This document shows, piece after piece, positions 15,550 through 24,488 of a DNA stretch of 39,038 nt (positions are counted from its first letter, which is position 1; each line of letters starts with the position of its first letter). The notes below the pieces were generated by a model. The model did no database searches and was not told the DNA's origin. It saw only the letters and a list, made by a program, of their open reading frames with translations. The translations under genes and the position numbers were made by a program. Origin of the DNA: Cellulomonas iranensis NBRC 101100 = JCM 18110 (GTDB taxonomy: Bacteria > Actinomycetota > Actinomycetes > Actinomycetales > Cellulomonadaceae); NCBI RefSeq assembly GCF_001552375.1, contig NZ_BCRB01000034.1:1-39038 (forward strand), in the 5' to 3' direction.

Positions 15550-16081
15550 GGGTTGCTCCTGTGGTTGTTGTGCTTGTGACAGCGGCAACCTAGCGCCTGA
15601 CGGGGATGTGGCTTGGGCAAACGCACGGACTGTTTGCGCGCTCTTTGCTCGACGAGGGGTCTTTCGCGCGGGGGTGTCTGGTGGTATCGCGCGCGCAGGG
15701 ACGCCGGTGATACATGCCCTGAAGCGCACAGTTGCCGGCTCGCTCGTGCGTGTCCGTTCTGCGCGGTTCGCCGTGCACCGCGCAACTGGCGCCCTGGCGC
15801 GCGGGGCGCTCTGATGTCGACGTCCTTCTTCGCCCCCGCTCCCCCTGCTAGCCCGTGGCACCGGAGCGAGTCATCGAGATCGAGCCTCGAGCGAGGTATC
15901 AATCCTGCGATCCCAGCGCACCCGCGTGCGAGAGCGGGTGAAGAGGACCCCTTCCCTACCCCGACGTGCGCACCATGACCACAAGATCGACGCCGCTGTT
16001 GGTCAGGCGCGGTCGGCGCAACGGCCGCGACCCTCACGATGACCACTGAGGGCCCCGCAAGCACGCACGCCCCGGCACATG
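15550..16081. other. Gene-free stretch of about 530 bp
   Basis: No convincing gene is visible. Open frames here have unordered composition, no good ribosome binding sites and no recognisable motifs. GC is lower than in the core genes. The part next to 15549 must hold the promoter of the membrane-protein operon. No tRNA, terminal inverted repeat or transposase remnant was recognised. Confidence 0.5.
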
Positions 16082-16741
16082 TCAGCGGGTGACGGCCCGC
16101 AGCACGCCCGCGAACGTCTCGGTCGCGGCCCGCACGGCCGCCGCGGTCTCCGCGGCGTCGGGCTCGTCGACCGTGAACGCGCGCTCGTACAGCCCGACGC
16201 CGACCGCGACCACGTCCCGCGTCGGCAGGTCCGGGCGTGAGCCGGTCCGTGCGAGCACGTCGTCGAGGAGCGTCGCGAGACCCGCGAGCAGGTCCTCCTG
16301 CGCGTCGAGCAGCACGCGACGGGCCGCCGCGTCGTGCACGGCGGCGCCGCGCAGCTCGGTCACGACGCCGAACCAGCGGGCCTCGGCGCCGACGCTGCCC
16401 GCGAGCCCCCGCAGCGCGGCCGGCACGACGTCCGCCGCCGGCACCCCGCCGCGCGTGCGCTCGACCTCGCCGAGCACCGCGTGGCGCAGGCGCGCGACCT
16501 GGTGCGCGTTCGCGCTGCGGTACAGCGCGCCGACCAGCTCCTCCTTCGAGCGGAAGCTCGAGTAGAACGCACCGCGCGTGTACCCGGCCCGCGCGGTCAC
16601 GGCGCCGATCGTCGTGCGCAGGTAGCCGGTCTCGAGGAACTGCCCGTACGCGGCGTCGAGCAGCGCGCGCCGCGTCGTCGCGCGCCCGCGCGCGTCACCG
16701 GGCACGGTCGGTGCCGCGGCGGGCGGCGCGGCGTCAGGCAC
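16082..16741 (-). CDS. TetR-family transcriptional regulator
   Basis: A 219-residue DNA-binding regulator. The N-terminal HTH is typical: TRRALLDAAYGQFLETGYLRTTIGAVTARAGYTRGAFYSSFRSKEELV, about residues 23-70. The C-terminal part (about 75-219) is a helical ligand-binding domain with no recognisable specificity. The GTG start overlaps the folC stop by 8 nt (GTGCCTGA), so it is translated from the ileS-folC transcript and may inherit T-box control. Targets are unknown. The palindrome at 6236-6252 is a possible but unproved site. Confidence 0.92.
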   Translation of the reverse strand: MPDAAPPAAAPTVPGDARGRATTRRALLDAAYGQFLETGYLRTTIGAVTARAGYTRGAFYSSFRSKEELVGALYRSANAHQVARLRHAVLGEVERTRGGVPAADVVPAALRGLAGSVGAEARWFGVVTELRGAAVHDAAARRVLLDAQEDLLAGLATLLDDVLARTGSRPDLPTRDVVAVGVGLYERAFTVDEPDAAETAAAVRAATETFAGVLRAVTR

Positions 16742-18110
16742 GGCCGAGCAGCACCCGCGCCTCGGCCACCAGCAGGATCGAGCCGGTCACGAGCACACCC
16801 GCGCCGCGCTCCTCCTCGCCCTCGGCGCGCTGCACGGCGACGTCGATCGCGTCGGGCAGCCGCGCGGCGACGTGCACGCGGTCCTCGCCGAACACGTCGA
16901 TCGCGACCTCCGCGAGGTCGTCGGCGTCCAGCGCGCGGGCGCCCGACGCCTGCGTGACGACGACCTCGGCGAGCAGCGGCTCGAGCGCCGCGAGGATGCC
17001 CTCGGGGTCCTTGTCCGCCATGACGCCCACGACGCCGACGAGCCGCGTGAACGCGAACGCCTCCTCGACCGCGTCCGCGAGCGCCTCGGCCCCGGCGGGG
17101 TTGTGCGCACCGTCGACCAGGACGGTCGGGCTCGAGCGCACGACCTCGAGCCGCCCGGGCGACGACACGTCCGCGAACGCGGCCTCGACGACGGAGCCGT
17201 CGAGCGCCGCACCGCCCGTGAGCAGCGCCTCGGTCGCGACGAGCGCGAGCAGCGCGTTGTGCGCCTGGTGCTCGCCGTACAGCGGCAGGAACACCTCGGT
17301 GTACACGCCGCCGAGCCCGCGCAGCGCGACGACCTGCCCGCCGACAGCCACCTGCCGCTCGACGACCGCGACGTCGACGTCCTCGCGCACGACCCGCGCA
17401 CCGCGCTCGGCCGCGACGGCGAGGACCACGCCCTCGACGTCGTCGGTCTGGTGCGCGAGGACGAGCGTCGCACCGTCCTTGACGATGCCGGACTTCTCGG
17501 CGGCGATCTCGACGAGCGTCTCGCCGAGGTACCGCTCGTGGTCCATCGCGACCGGCGTGATGACGGCGACCTCGGCGTCGACGAGGTTCGTGGCGTCCCA
17601 CCGGCCGCCCATGCCGACCTCGACGACCGCGACGTCCACGGGCGCGTCGGCGAACGCCGCGTACGCCATGACCGTGAACACCTCGAAGAACGACAGCCGG
17701 TGACCGCCGTTCACGGCCGCGCGCGCGTCGACCATGTGCACGTACGGCGCGACGTCCTGCCAGACCTCGACGAAGCGCTCGTCGCTGATCGGCTCGCCGT
17801 CGATGCTGATGCGCTCGTTGACGCGCGTCAGGTGCGGGCTCGTGAAGCGTCCGGTGCGCAGGCCGTGCTCGCGCAGCAGCCGCTCGACCATGCGCGCGGT
17901 CGACGTCTTGCCGTTCGTGCCCGTGAGGTGCACGGTGCGGAACGCGCGCTGCGGGTCGCCCAGCAGCTCGAGCACGTCCCGCACGCGGTCGAGCGACGGG
18001 TCGATGTCGTGCTCGGGCGCGCGCGCGAGGATCGCGCGGTACACCTCGTCCGCCGCGGCGCGCGCCGCCCGGGCGGCCTCGTCCTTCAGGTGGTCGGCCC
18101 CGCCGCTCAT
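16734..18110 (-). CDS. folC: Bifunctional dihydrofolate synthase / folylpolyglutamate synthase
   Basis: Adds L-glutamate to dihydropteroate and then gamma-linked glutamates to folates in the cytoplasm. The 458 residues match the Mur-ligase-like FolC family. Motifs include the P-loop [18 protein letters not shown] near residues 62-80, the folate-binding loop region [21 protein letters not shown] near 92-113, [35 protein letters not shown] (metal and ATP site), and [13 protein letters not shown] in the C-terminal domain. The ATG at 18110 overlaps the ileS stop (ATGA), so it belongs to the ileS transcript. In related genera the next gene is usually DUF4233 then ndk; here it is tetR. Confidence 0.96.
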   Translation of the reverse strand: MSGGADHLKDEAARAARAAADEVYRAILARAPEHDIDPSLDRVRDVLELLGDPQRAFRTVHLTGTNGKTSTARMVERLLREHGLRTGRFTSPHLTRVNERISIDGEPISDERFVEVWQDVAPYVHMVDARAAVNGGHRLSFFEVFTVMAYAAFADAPVDVAVVEVGMGGRWDATNLVDAEVAVITPVAMDHERYLGETLVEIAAEKSGIVKDGATLVLAHQTDDVEGVVLAVAAERGARVVREDVDVAVVERQVAVGGQVVALRGLGGVYTEVFLPLYGEHQAHNALLALVATEALLTGGAALDGSVVEAAFADVSSPGRLEVVRSSPTVLVDGAHNPAGAEALADAVEEAFAFTRLVGVVGVMADKDPEGILAALEPLLAEVVVTQASGARALDADDLAEVAIDVFGEDRVHVAARLPDAIDVAVQRAEGEEERGAGVLVTGSILLVAEARVLLGRA

Positions 18111-21100
18111 GCGTCCGCCTTCGTCAGGTGCACGGCCACGTCGGCCGCGTCGGTCGGCTCGAGCGTCAGCGACGCCGCGAGGGTCTCGGCGGCGACGAAC
18201 GCGCGGTGCGCCTCGACGTCCGCCACGTGGTCGGCGGGCACGCCGAGCACGAGGTCGATGCGGTCGGCGACGTGCAGGCCGGCGGCCTTGCGCGCGTCCT
18301 GCACCGCCCGGACGACGTCGCGCGCGTAGCCCTCGGCCAGCAGCGCGGCGTCGAGCGCGAGGTCGAGCACCACGACGACGCCGCCGGGCAGCACGGCCGC
18401 CGCGACGTCACCCCCGCCGCCCTCGCCGACGACCGTCGTCAGCTCGTACTCGGCGGGCTCGAGCGCGACGTCGCCGTCGTCGGTCGTCACCACGACCGTC
18501 TCGCCGTCGACGCGCCAGGCGCCGGTGCGGGCCGCCTTGATGACGTGCTGCACGGACCGGCCCAGGCGCGGGCCGGCGGCGCGCGCGTTGACCGCGAGCC
18601 GCTGCACGATGCCGAAGCGCTCGGTCGTCTCGGCGTCGGCCGCGACGACGTCGACGTGCTTGACGTTGAGCTCGGCCGCGAGCAGTTCGGTGTACGGCGC
18701 GAGCGCGGCCGGGTCGGCGACGGCCACGGTGAGGCGACGCAGCGGCTGCCGCACGCGCACCTGGTGCGCCTTGCGCAGCCCGAGCGCGGCGGACACCACG
18801 GCCCGCACCTCGTCCATCGCCGCCACGAGCGCGTCGTCGTGCACGAGCGCCTCGTCGGCCGTCGGCCAGTCGGTGAGGTGCACGCTGCGCCCACCGGTCA
18901 GGCCGCGCCACACCTCCTCCGTGACGAGCGGCGCGAGCGGCGCCATGACGCGCGTGAGCTCCTCGAGCGCGGTCCACAGCGTGTCGAACGCGTCGGCGTC
19001 CTCCGACCAGAACCGGTCGCGCTGCGTGCGCACGTACCAGTTGGTCAGCACGTCGAGGTGCTCGCGCACCGACTCGCACGCGGCGGGGATGTCGTACGCG
19101 TCGAGCTGGGCCGTGAGCGTCGCGCTCAGGTCGGCCGTGCGCGCGAGCAGGTAGCGGTCCATGGGCGGCAGGCTCGCGGCCCGCTCTGCCGTGACGCGCC
19201 GTGCGGCGTACCCCCGCCCGCCGTCGGCGGCACCGGCGTACAGCGTGAAGAAGTAGTAGGTGCTCCACAGCGGCAGCAGCACCTGGCGCACGCCGTCGCG
19301 GATGCCCTCCTCGGTGACCACGAGGTTGCCGCCGCGCAGGATCGTCGACGACATGAGCGACCAGCGCACCGCGTCGGACCCGTACTTGTCCCACATGAGC
19401 ACCGGGTCGGGGAAGTTGCGCAGCGACTTGCTGGCCTTGCGGCCGTCGTCGCCCAGCACGATCCCGTGGCACATGACGTTGCGGAACGCGGCGCGGTCGA
19501 AGATCGCGGTGGCCAGCACGTGCAGCGTGTAGAACCAGCCGCGCGTCTGGCCGATGTACTCGACGATGAAGTCGCCCGGGTAGTGGTGCTCGAACCAGTC
19601 GCGGTTCTCGAACGGGTAGTGCACCTGCGCGAACGGCATGGACCCCGAGTCGAACCACACGTCGAGCACGTCGGGGATGCGACGCATGGTCGAGCGCCCG
19701 GTCGGGTCGTCCGGGTTGGGGCGCGTCAGGTCGTCGATGAACGGGCGGTGCAGGTCGGGCTCGCCGCGGTCGTTGCGCGGCAGGCGGCCGAAGTCGGCCT
19801 CGAGCTCGGCGAACGAGCCGTACACGTCGACCCGCGGGTACGCGGGGTCGTCGCTCACCCACACGGGGATGGGCGTGCCCCAGTAGCGGTTGCGGCTGAT
19901 CGACCAGTCGCGCGCGTTGGCGAGCCACTTGCCGAACTGGCCGTCCTTGATGTGCCCGGGGATCCACTCGATGCCCTGGTTGAGCTCGACCATGCGGTCC
20001 TTGAACGCGGTGACGCGCACGAACCACGACGACACGGCCTTGTAGATCAGCGGGTTCCGGCACCGCCAGCAGTGCGGGTAGGAGTGCTCGTACGTCTCGT
20101 GCCGCAGCACCGCGGCCCGGTGCGCCGCGTCGACGCGCGCGAGCGGGCCCGTGCCGGCCTTGAGGTCGGCGATGACCTGCTTGTTCGCCTCGAACACCTG
20201 CACGCCGGCGTAGTCGGCGACCTGCGCGGTGAAGCGGCCCTTGGAGTCGACGGGCACGACGGGCGTGATGCCCGCGGCGTCGCACGTGGCCATGTCGTCC
20301 TCGCCGAACGCGGGCGCGAGGTGCACGACGCCCGTGCCGTCCTCGGTCGTGACGAAGTCCGCCGCGAGCACCCGGTGCGCGTTCTCGTGGCCCGCGAAGT
20401 AGTCGAACGGCGGCGTGTAGCGGCGGCCGACGAGGTCGGCGCCGGTGAGCGTCGCGACCACCGTCGGCTCGTCACCGAGCTCGCGGGAGTACGCGCCGAG
20501 GCGTGCGGCGGCGAGCACGACCCGCTCCCCCGGGTGCGCGTCGGCGAACGGCGACCCGGGCTGCGGCTCGACGACGACGTACTCGACGTCGGGGCCGACG
20601 GCGACCGCGAGGTTGGACGGCAGCGTCCACGGGGTCGTCGTCCAGACCAGCACGAGCTCGCCGGTCCCGAGCCGGAACCCGACCGTGAGCGCGGGGTCCT
20701 GGCGCGAGGCGTACACGTCCTCGTCCATGCGCAGCTCGTGGTTGCTCAGCGGCGTCTCGTCGCGCCAGCAGTACGGCAGCACCCGGTAGCCCTCGTAGGC
20801 CAGGCCCTTGTCGTACAGCTGCTTGAACGCCCAGATGACCGACTCCATGAAGCTCGGGTCGAGCGTCTTGTAGTCGTGCTCGAAGTCCACCCAGCGCGCC
20901 TGGCGGGTGACGTAGTCCTGCCACTCCTGCGTGTAGGTGAGCACCGACGTGCGGCACGCGTCGTTGAACGCGGCGATGCCCATCTCGTCGATCTGGGACT
21001 TGTCGGTGATGCCGAGCACGCGCTCGGCCTCGAGCTCGGCCGGCAGGCCGTGCGTGTCCCAGCCGAACCGGCGCTCGACGCGGCGCCCGCGCATGGTCTG

Positions 21101-21358
21101 GTAGCGCGGCACGACGTCCTTGGCGTACCCCGTGAGCAGGTGCCCGTAGTGCGGCAGGCCGTTGGCGAACGGCGGGCCGTCGTAGAAGACGTACTCGTTG
21201 TCGCCCTGCTCGCCGGCCGGGCGCTGGTCGATCGACGCGCGGAACGTGCCGTCGGCCTGCCAGTACGCCAGCACGTCGCCCTCGAGCGCGGGCAGGTCGG
21301 GGCTCGGCGGGACGCTGGCGGCGGTGCCGTCGGACGTGCGGTGCAGCGGGTACGCCAC
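18107..21358 (-). CDS. ileS: Isoleucyl-tRNA synthetase (eukaryote-like type)
   Basis: Charges tRNA-Ile with isoleucine and edits valine. The 1,083-residue class Ia enzyme shows [18 protein letters not shown] (HIGH region, about 50-70), [20 protein letters not shown], editing-domain motifs such as [32 protein letters not shown], and [15 protein letters not shown] (KMSKS variant KASKS near residue 640). A long C-terminal anticodon-binding region follows. FGWDTHGLP and the length point to the IleS2, eukaryote-like clade, which is often mupirocin-tolerant; that trait is inferred from family knowledge. The GTG at 21358 follows AGGAG and gives VAYPLHRT. Expression is controlled by the T-box leader upstream. 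Confidence 0.97.
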   Translation of the reverse strand: MAYPLHRTSDGTAASVPPSPDLPALEGDVLAYWQADGTFRASIDQRPAGEQGDNEYVFYDGPPFANGLPHYGHLLTGYAKDVVPRYQTMRGRRVERRFGWDTHGLPAELEAERVLGITDKSQIDEMGIAAFNDACRTSVLTYTQEWQDYVTRQARWVDFEHDYKTLDPSFMESVIWAFKQLYDKGLAYEGYRVLPYCWRDETPLSNHELRMDEDVYASRQDPALTVGFRLGTGELVLVWTTTPWTLPSNLAVAVGPDVEYVVVEPQPGSPFADAHPGERVVLAAARLGAYSRELGDEPTVVATLTGADLVGRRYTPPFDYFAGHENAHRVLAADFVTTEDGTGVVHLAPAFGEDDMATCDAAGITPVVPVDSKGRFTAQVADYAGVQVFEANKQVIADLKAGTGPLARVDAAHRAAVLRHETYEHSYPHCWRCRNPLIYKAVSSWFVRVTAFKDRMVELNQGIEWIPGHIKDGQFGKWLANARDWSISRNRYWGTPIPVWVSDDPAYPRVDVYGSFAELEADFGRLPRNDRGEPDLHRPFIDDLTRPNPDDPTGRSTMRRIPDVLDVWFDSGSMPFAQVHYPFENRDWFEHHYPGDFIVEYIGQTRGWFYTLHVLATAIFDRAAFRNVMCHGIVLGDDGRKASKSLRNFPDPVLMWDKYGSDAVRWSLMSSTILRGGNLVVTEEGIRDGVRQVLLPLWSTYYFFTLYAGAADGGRGYAARRVTAERAASLPPMDRYLLARTADLSATLTAQLDAYDIPAACESVREHLDVLTNWYVRTQRDRFWSEDADAFDTLWTALEELTRVMAPLAPLVTEEVWRGLTGGRSVHLTDWPTADEALVHDDALVAAMDEVRAVVSAALGLRKAHQVRVRQPLRRLTVAVADPAALAPYTELLAAELNVKHVDVVAADAETTERFGIVQRLAVNARAAGPRLGRSVQHVIKAARTGAWRVDGETVVVTTDDGDVALEPAEYELTTVVGEGGGGDVAAAVLPGGVVVVLDLALDAALLAEGYARDVVRAVQDARKAAGLHVADRIDLVLGVPADHVADVEAHRAFVAAETLAASLTLEPTDAADVAVHLTKADA

Positions 21359-21424
21359 GGTCGGTGCTCCTGGTCTCGCGCACCTGGGCAGGTGCGGCAC
21401 GGCCACGAGGACGACGACGCCCGG

Positions 21425-21600
21425 ACCGGCCGGGCACCACCGCGGTACCACCTCGCTTGCCGAGGACGCGCCCCGACCACTCTGACGACGGCTGTGACGG
21501 GCCTGCCCCGTCCGGTTCTACTGAGGACCCGCCCGCCGGGCGGGTCCCGTTCTTCCGGAGGCTCGCCGGTGATGGCCGGGTCGACGCCTGTGCGCCCCAG
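21425..21600 (-). promoter_or_regulatory. ileS T-box riboswitch (translational, ultrashort stem I type)
   Basis: Minus-strand leader of ileS. The T-box core AGGTGGTACCGCGG lies at 21440-21453. An AUC isoleucine specifier is at 21571-21573 within GGCCATCACCGG, followed by GAGCCTCCGGAAGAACGG, the arrangement of mycobacterial ileS leaders. A perfect inverted repeat (21525-21547) forms a central stem, followed by CAGTAGAACCGGACGG. No terminator U tract follows; the ileS ribosome binding site lies about 80 nt downstream, consistent with control of translation by uncharged tRNA-Ile. The exact ends are estimated. Confidence 0.9.
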
Positions 21601-21670
21601 TGTATCGACGCCCGTCGCGGACGTCGTCACCGATTCGGTCCCCCCGCGCGCGTGGGGCACGATCGGTCCC

Positions 21671-22351
21671 ATGACCTCCCCCCGGCCCGTGGCCCTCCTC
21701 GACCTCGACGGCACCCTCATGGACTCGGCGTCCGGGATCGTCGCGTCGGTGCGCGCGGCGTACGAGCGCGTCGGGCTGCCCGTGCCGAGCGAGGCCGTCA
21801 TGCGGTCGTTCGCCGGGCCGCCGCTCGGCTGGTCGCTCACGACGCACGGCGTGCCGGCCGATCTCCTCGACGACGCGGCCGCCGCGTACGCCGACCACTT
21901 CGGCCGGGTCGGCGTGTGGGACACGCGCGTGTTCGACGGCATCCCGCAGGCGCTGACGGCGCTGCGCGAGGCCGGGGCCCTGCTGGTCGTGGCGACCGCG
22001 AAGCCCGAGCGGTGGGCCGCCCCGATCTGCGACGAGACGGGTCTGACGCCGCTGCTCGACCACCTCGTGGGTGCGCCGGACGACGAGTCGGAGTCCAAGG
22101 GCCAGATCATCGGCCGCGCGCTGACGTGGGTGCGCGAGGCGACCGGTGACGCCGGGTTCCGCGCGGTCATGCTGGGCGACCGCGAGCACGACGTGCACGG
22201 CGCGGCCGAGCACGGGCTGCCGTGCCTCGGCGCGGGCTGGGGCTACGCCGACGGCGACGAGCTGCGCGATGCCGGTGCCGTCGAGGTGCTGACGTCGACG
22301 TCCCAGGTGCCGGCAGCGGTCCTCGCACGCGTGACGGACGGCGCCGCGTGA
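21671..22351 (+). CDS. HAD-superfamily hydrolase, phosphoglycolate phosphatase-like (first of a tandem pair)
   Basis: A cytoplasmic 226-residue phosphatase of the beta-phosphoglucomutase/Gph subgroup. All HAD motifs are present: LLDLDGTLMDS (nucleophile Asp and acid/base Asp), VVATAKPE (Thr and Lys) and VMLGDREHDVHGAA (acidic pair). The helical cap between motifs I and II gives the GPP(L)..SL pattern near residues 48-60. Substrate is unknown. The ATG at 21671 was chosen because the HAD motif I follows directly. The stop overlaps the GTG of the next gene (GTGA), and the two proteins are clearly paralogous. Confidence 0.92.
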   Translation: MTSPRPVALLDLDGTLMDSASGIVASVRAAYERVGLPVPSEAVMRSFAGPPLGWSLTTHGVPADLLDDAAAAYADHFGRVGVWDTRVFDGIPQALTALREAGALLVVATAKPERWAAPICDETGLTPLLDHLVGAPDDESESKGQIIGRALTWVREATGDAGFRAVMLGDREHDVHGAAEHGLPCLGAGWGYADGDELRDAGAVEVLTSTSQVPAAVLARVTDGAA

Positions 22352-23103
22352 CCGGACCCGCCGCGGCGCCCACCGGCGCACCGCTCGCGCTGCTCGACCT
22401 CGACGGCACGCTCACCGACTCCTACCCCGGCATCGCCGCGAGCGCGCGCGTCGCGTTCGCGGCGCTGGGCCTGCCGGTGCCCGACGACCGGGCGCTGCGC
22501 CGGTTCGTCGGGCCGCCGCTGCCGTCGTCGTTCGCGCTGTTCGGCGTGCCGCCCGAGCGCGTGCCCGAGGCGGTCGAGGCGTATCGCGGGTACTTCCGTG
22601 AGCAGGGCATGTGGCAGAACAGCGTGTACGACGGCGTGCCCGAGCAGCTCGCCGCGCTGCGGGACGCGGGCGTGCGGCTGGCCGTCGCGACCAGCAAGCC
22701 CGAGGTCTTCGCGCGCCCGATCTGCCAGCGCTACGGCCTGGCCGAGCACCTCGAGGGCGGCGTCGACGGCGTGTTCGGCGCACCGCTCGACGACGTGCCG
22801 TCGACCAAGGCCGACGTCATCGCCGCGGCGCTCGCGGCGCTGACGCCGACCGGCCCGGTCGTCATGGTCGGCGACCGGTCGCACGACGCGGTCGGCGCAG
22901 CGGCGCACGGGCTGCCGTGCCTGGGCGTCGCGTGGGGCTACGCCGAGCCGGGCGAGCTCGAGGACGCGGGCGCGATCGGCGTCGTGCCGCGCGTCGACGG
23001 GCTCGCGGCAGCCGTGCTCGACGCGCTCGCCGGAGCCACCGGGACGCTCCCCGAGGTCAGCGCGTCGGCGTCACCGGCGGCAGGGCCGACCACGGGAACG
23101 TGA
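22348..23103 (+). CDS. HAD-superfamily hydrolase, phosphoglycolate phosphatase-like (second of a tandem pair)
   Basis: A 251-residue HAD phosphatase with LLDLDGTLTDSYPG, VATSKPEVFARPICQRYGL and VMVGDRSHDAVGAAAHGLPCLGVAWGY. It is collinear with the preceding protein: both share GLPVP...GPPL, APIC/RPIC and AAAHGLPCLG. A local gene duplication is the simplest explanation. A Ser/Pro/Thr-rich tail of about 25 residues is unique to this copy. The GTG start overlaps the upstream stop by 4 nt. Its 3' end overlaps the convergent phosphoribosyltransferase gene by 47 bp. Confidence 0.92.
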   Translation: MTGPAAAPTGAPLALLDLDGTLTDSYPGIAASARVAFAALGLPVPDDRALRRFVGPPLPSSFALFGVPPERVPEAVEAYRGYFREQGMWQNSVYDGVPEQLAALRDAGVRLAVATSKPEVFARPICQRYGLAEHLEGGVDGVFGAPLDDVPSTKADVIAAALAALTPTGPVVMVGDRSHDAVGAAAHGLPCLGVAWGYAEPGELEDAGAIGVVPRVDGLAAAVLDALAGATGTLPEVSASASPAAGPTTGT

Positions 23104-23569
23104 TCCAGCGGTCCGTCTGGCGCCACACGTAGTCGGGCACGACCACCGAGCGGGGCTTGTGGTAGAGCACCGCGGTGCGGACCTCGGAGCAGTCCTCGCT
23201 CAGCAGCCGCTTGACCAGCGCGAGCGTCTCCCCCGAGTCCGCGACGTCGTCGACGACGAGCGCGCGCAGCCCCTGCACGGCCTCGGTGTCGAGCAGCGGC
23301 GGGAGCACCGCCGGCTCGGGCAGCGTCGTGTCGACGCCCGTGTAGAACTCGACGTTCATGGTGCCGACGGCCTTGGTGCCCAGCGCGTAGGCCAGCGCAC
23401 CGCCCGGCGGCAGCCCGCCGCGCGCGACCGACACGACCACGTCGGGCACGAACCCCGAGTCCGCCACGGCCTGCGCGAGCTCGCGCACGGCGTCCCCGAA
23501 CCGCTCCCAGCCCAGCACCTCGCGGTCGGCGGGCATCTCCTGGCCGGGTGCGGCCTCGGTCGTCGTCAT
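23057..23569 (-). CDS. Phosphoribosyltransferase (purine type)
   Basis: A type I PRTase of 170 residues, possibly transferring phosphoribose from PRPP to a purine base for salvage. The PRPP motif ALVVDDVADSGETLALVKRL sits near residues 108-127, and an upstream loop VVSVARGGLPPGGALAYALG near 47-66 resembles xanthine/hypoxanthine PRTases. The C-terminal PDYVWRQTDRWITFPWS also fits the Gpt/xanthine type, where an aromatic contacts the base. The ATG at 23569 gives MTTTEAAPG; a longer upstream frame has no motif. Base specificity cannot be determined. Confidence 0.85.
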   Translation of the reverse strand: MTTTEAAPGQEMPADREVLGWERFGDAVRELAQAVADSGFVPDVVVSVARGGLPPGGALAYALGTKAVGTMNVEFYTGVDTTLPEPAVLPPLLDTEAVQGLRALVVDDVADSGETLALVKRLLSEDCSEVRTAVLYHKPRSVVVPDYVWRQTDRWITFPWSALPPVTPTR

Positions 23570-23655
23570 GGCTCCATGGTGGCGCATCGCACGCCGTTCA
23601 CCGACCACGGCGTCGCACGAGGTCGGTGCCCCCCACCGGTGCGGCCGCTCGCGAG

Positions 23656-23683
23656 TTGCGCCCGTGACGTGCACCGATACGTT
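23656..23683 (+). promoter_or_regulatory. Candidate promoter of the lipoprotein gene
   Basis: TTGCGC (23656-23661) and TACGTT (23678-23683) are 16 nt apart, implying a 5' UTR of about 75-80 nt before the ATG at 23768. The match is moderate and the assignment rests on position. Confidence 0.35.
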
Positions 23684-23767
23684 CGAAGCGCACGAGAACG
23701 ACAGGGACGGCTCGTCCGTCCCCGCGATCGAGCCGCGATCGTGTCCGCCCACGGAAGGACGACACCC

Positions 23768-24412
23768 ATGATCAGGACGACCCCGCGCACCCGCCTGCCC
23801 CGCCTCGTCGGGGCGAGCCTCGCCGCCGGGGGTCTGGCCCTCGCACTGGCGGCCTGCGGCACCGACGACGCGTCCGGCGACGGCGCGACGACCCCCGCCG
23901 CGACGCCCGACGGCATGACGTCGCCCACGCCCGACGCGCCGACCCCGACGCCCACGTCGGACGACGCGGGCGGCACCGACCCGGCCGCCCTGACCGACGG
24001 CAGCACGGTGGTCGACATCGCGACCTACGCGTCCACCTGGGTGGTCACGACCGTCGAGGGCGCCGTGACGACGCTCGAGAACCCGTCGACGTCCGAGGTG
24101 CCGTACACGTGGGTGATCGAGCCCGCCGGGGCAGACGGCACGTCGCTCGTGCGGTCGAGCGCGACGACCGACGACCGGGACATGTGCCTCAACCTGCCGG
24201 GTGACGACGTCGTGGGCCTCGCGGAGTGCGACCCCGCGGACCCGCACCAGCAGCTGCGGGTCACCGCGCTGGACCGGCCCGAGCAGGTGAACGTCTCGAA
24301 CGACAACGGTTACCTCGCGGCAGACCAGGAGGGCGGACTGGCGGTCGCGTCCGACGCCGGCAGCCCCGCCACCGTGTTCACGCTCACCGCGCGGGGACCT
24401 GCGGCGAGCTGA
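23768..24412 (+). CDS. Secreted lipoprotein of unknown function
   Basis: A 214-residue protein with a twin-Arg-like basic start (MIRTTPRTRLPRLVG), a hydrophobic core, and the lipobox LALAAC placing the lipidated Cys near residue 31. A Thr/Pro/Asp-rich linker of about 45 residues follows. The C-terminal domain (VVDIATYAST to the end) has alternating beta-like segments, with CLNLPGDD..GLAECDPADPHQQLRV and YLAADQEGGLAVAS. These resemble ricin-type beta-trefoil or RICIN-like lectin repeats, but only loosely. The ATG follows GGAAGGA. A GC-rich hairpin terminates it. Function is unknown. Confidence 0.8.
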   Translation: MIRTTPRTRLPRLVGASLAAGGLALALAACGTDDASGDGATTPAATPDGMTSPTPDAPTPTPTSDDAGGTDPAALTDGSTVVDIATYASTWVVTTVEGAVTTLENPSTSEVPYTWVIEPAGADGTSLVRSSATTDDRDMCLNLPGDDVVGLAECDPADPHQQLRVTALDRPEQVNVSNDNGYLAADQEGGLAVASDAGSPATVFTLTARGPAAS

Positions 24413-24435
24413 CCCAGGACCCGCACGTGCGCACA

Positions 24436-24469
24436 CGCCGCCCCGTGGCCGTACGGCCGCGGGGCGGCG
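24436..24469 (+). terminator. Hairpin terminator after the lipoprotein gene
   Basis: Arms CGCCGCCCCGTGGCCG (24436-24451) and CGGCCGCGGGGCGGCG (24454-24469) pair along 16 positions with one G-U and a 2-nt centre. It lies 23 nt after the stop and just before the ctpE-like promoter. Confidence 0.65.
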
Positions 24470-24476
24470 CTGCGCC

Positions 24477-24482
24477 TAGCCT
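24477..24482 (+). promoter_or_regulatory. Leaderless -10 box of the P-type ATPase gene
   Basis: TAGCCT ends 6 nt before the GTG at 24489 with no ribosome binding site between, matching the leaderless arrangement seen for smc, ndk and others in this window. Confidence 0.5.
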
Positions 24483-24488
24483 GTCCGC

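Noticed and set aside
15492..16064. Possible minus-strand gene in the 530-bp gap
   Set aside because: It has no ribosome binding site and unordered composition, it covers the start of the neighbouring gene in another frame, and it has no recognisable domain.
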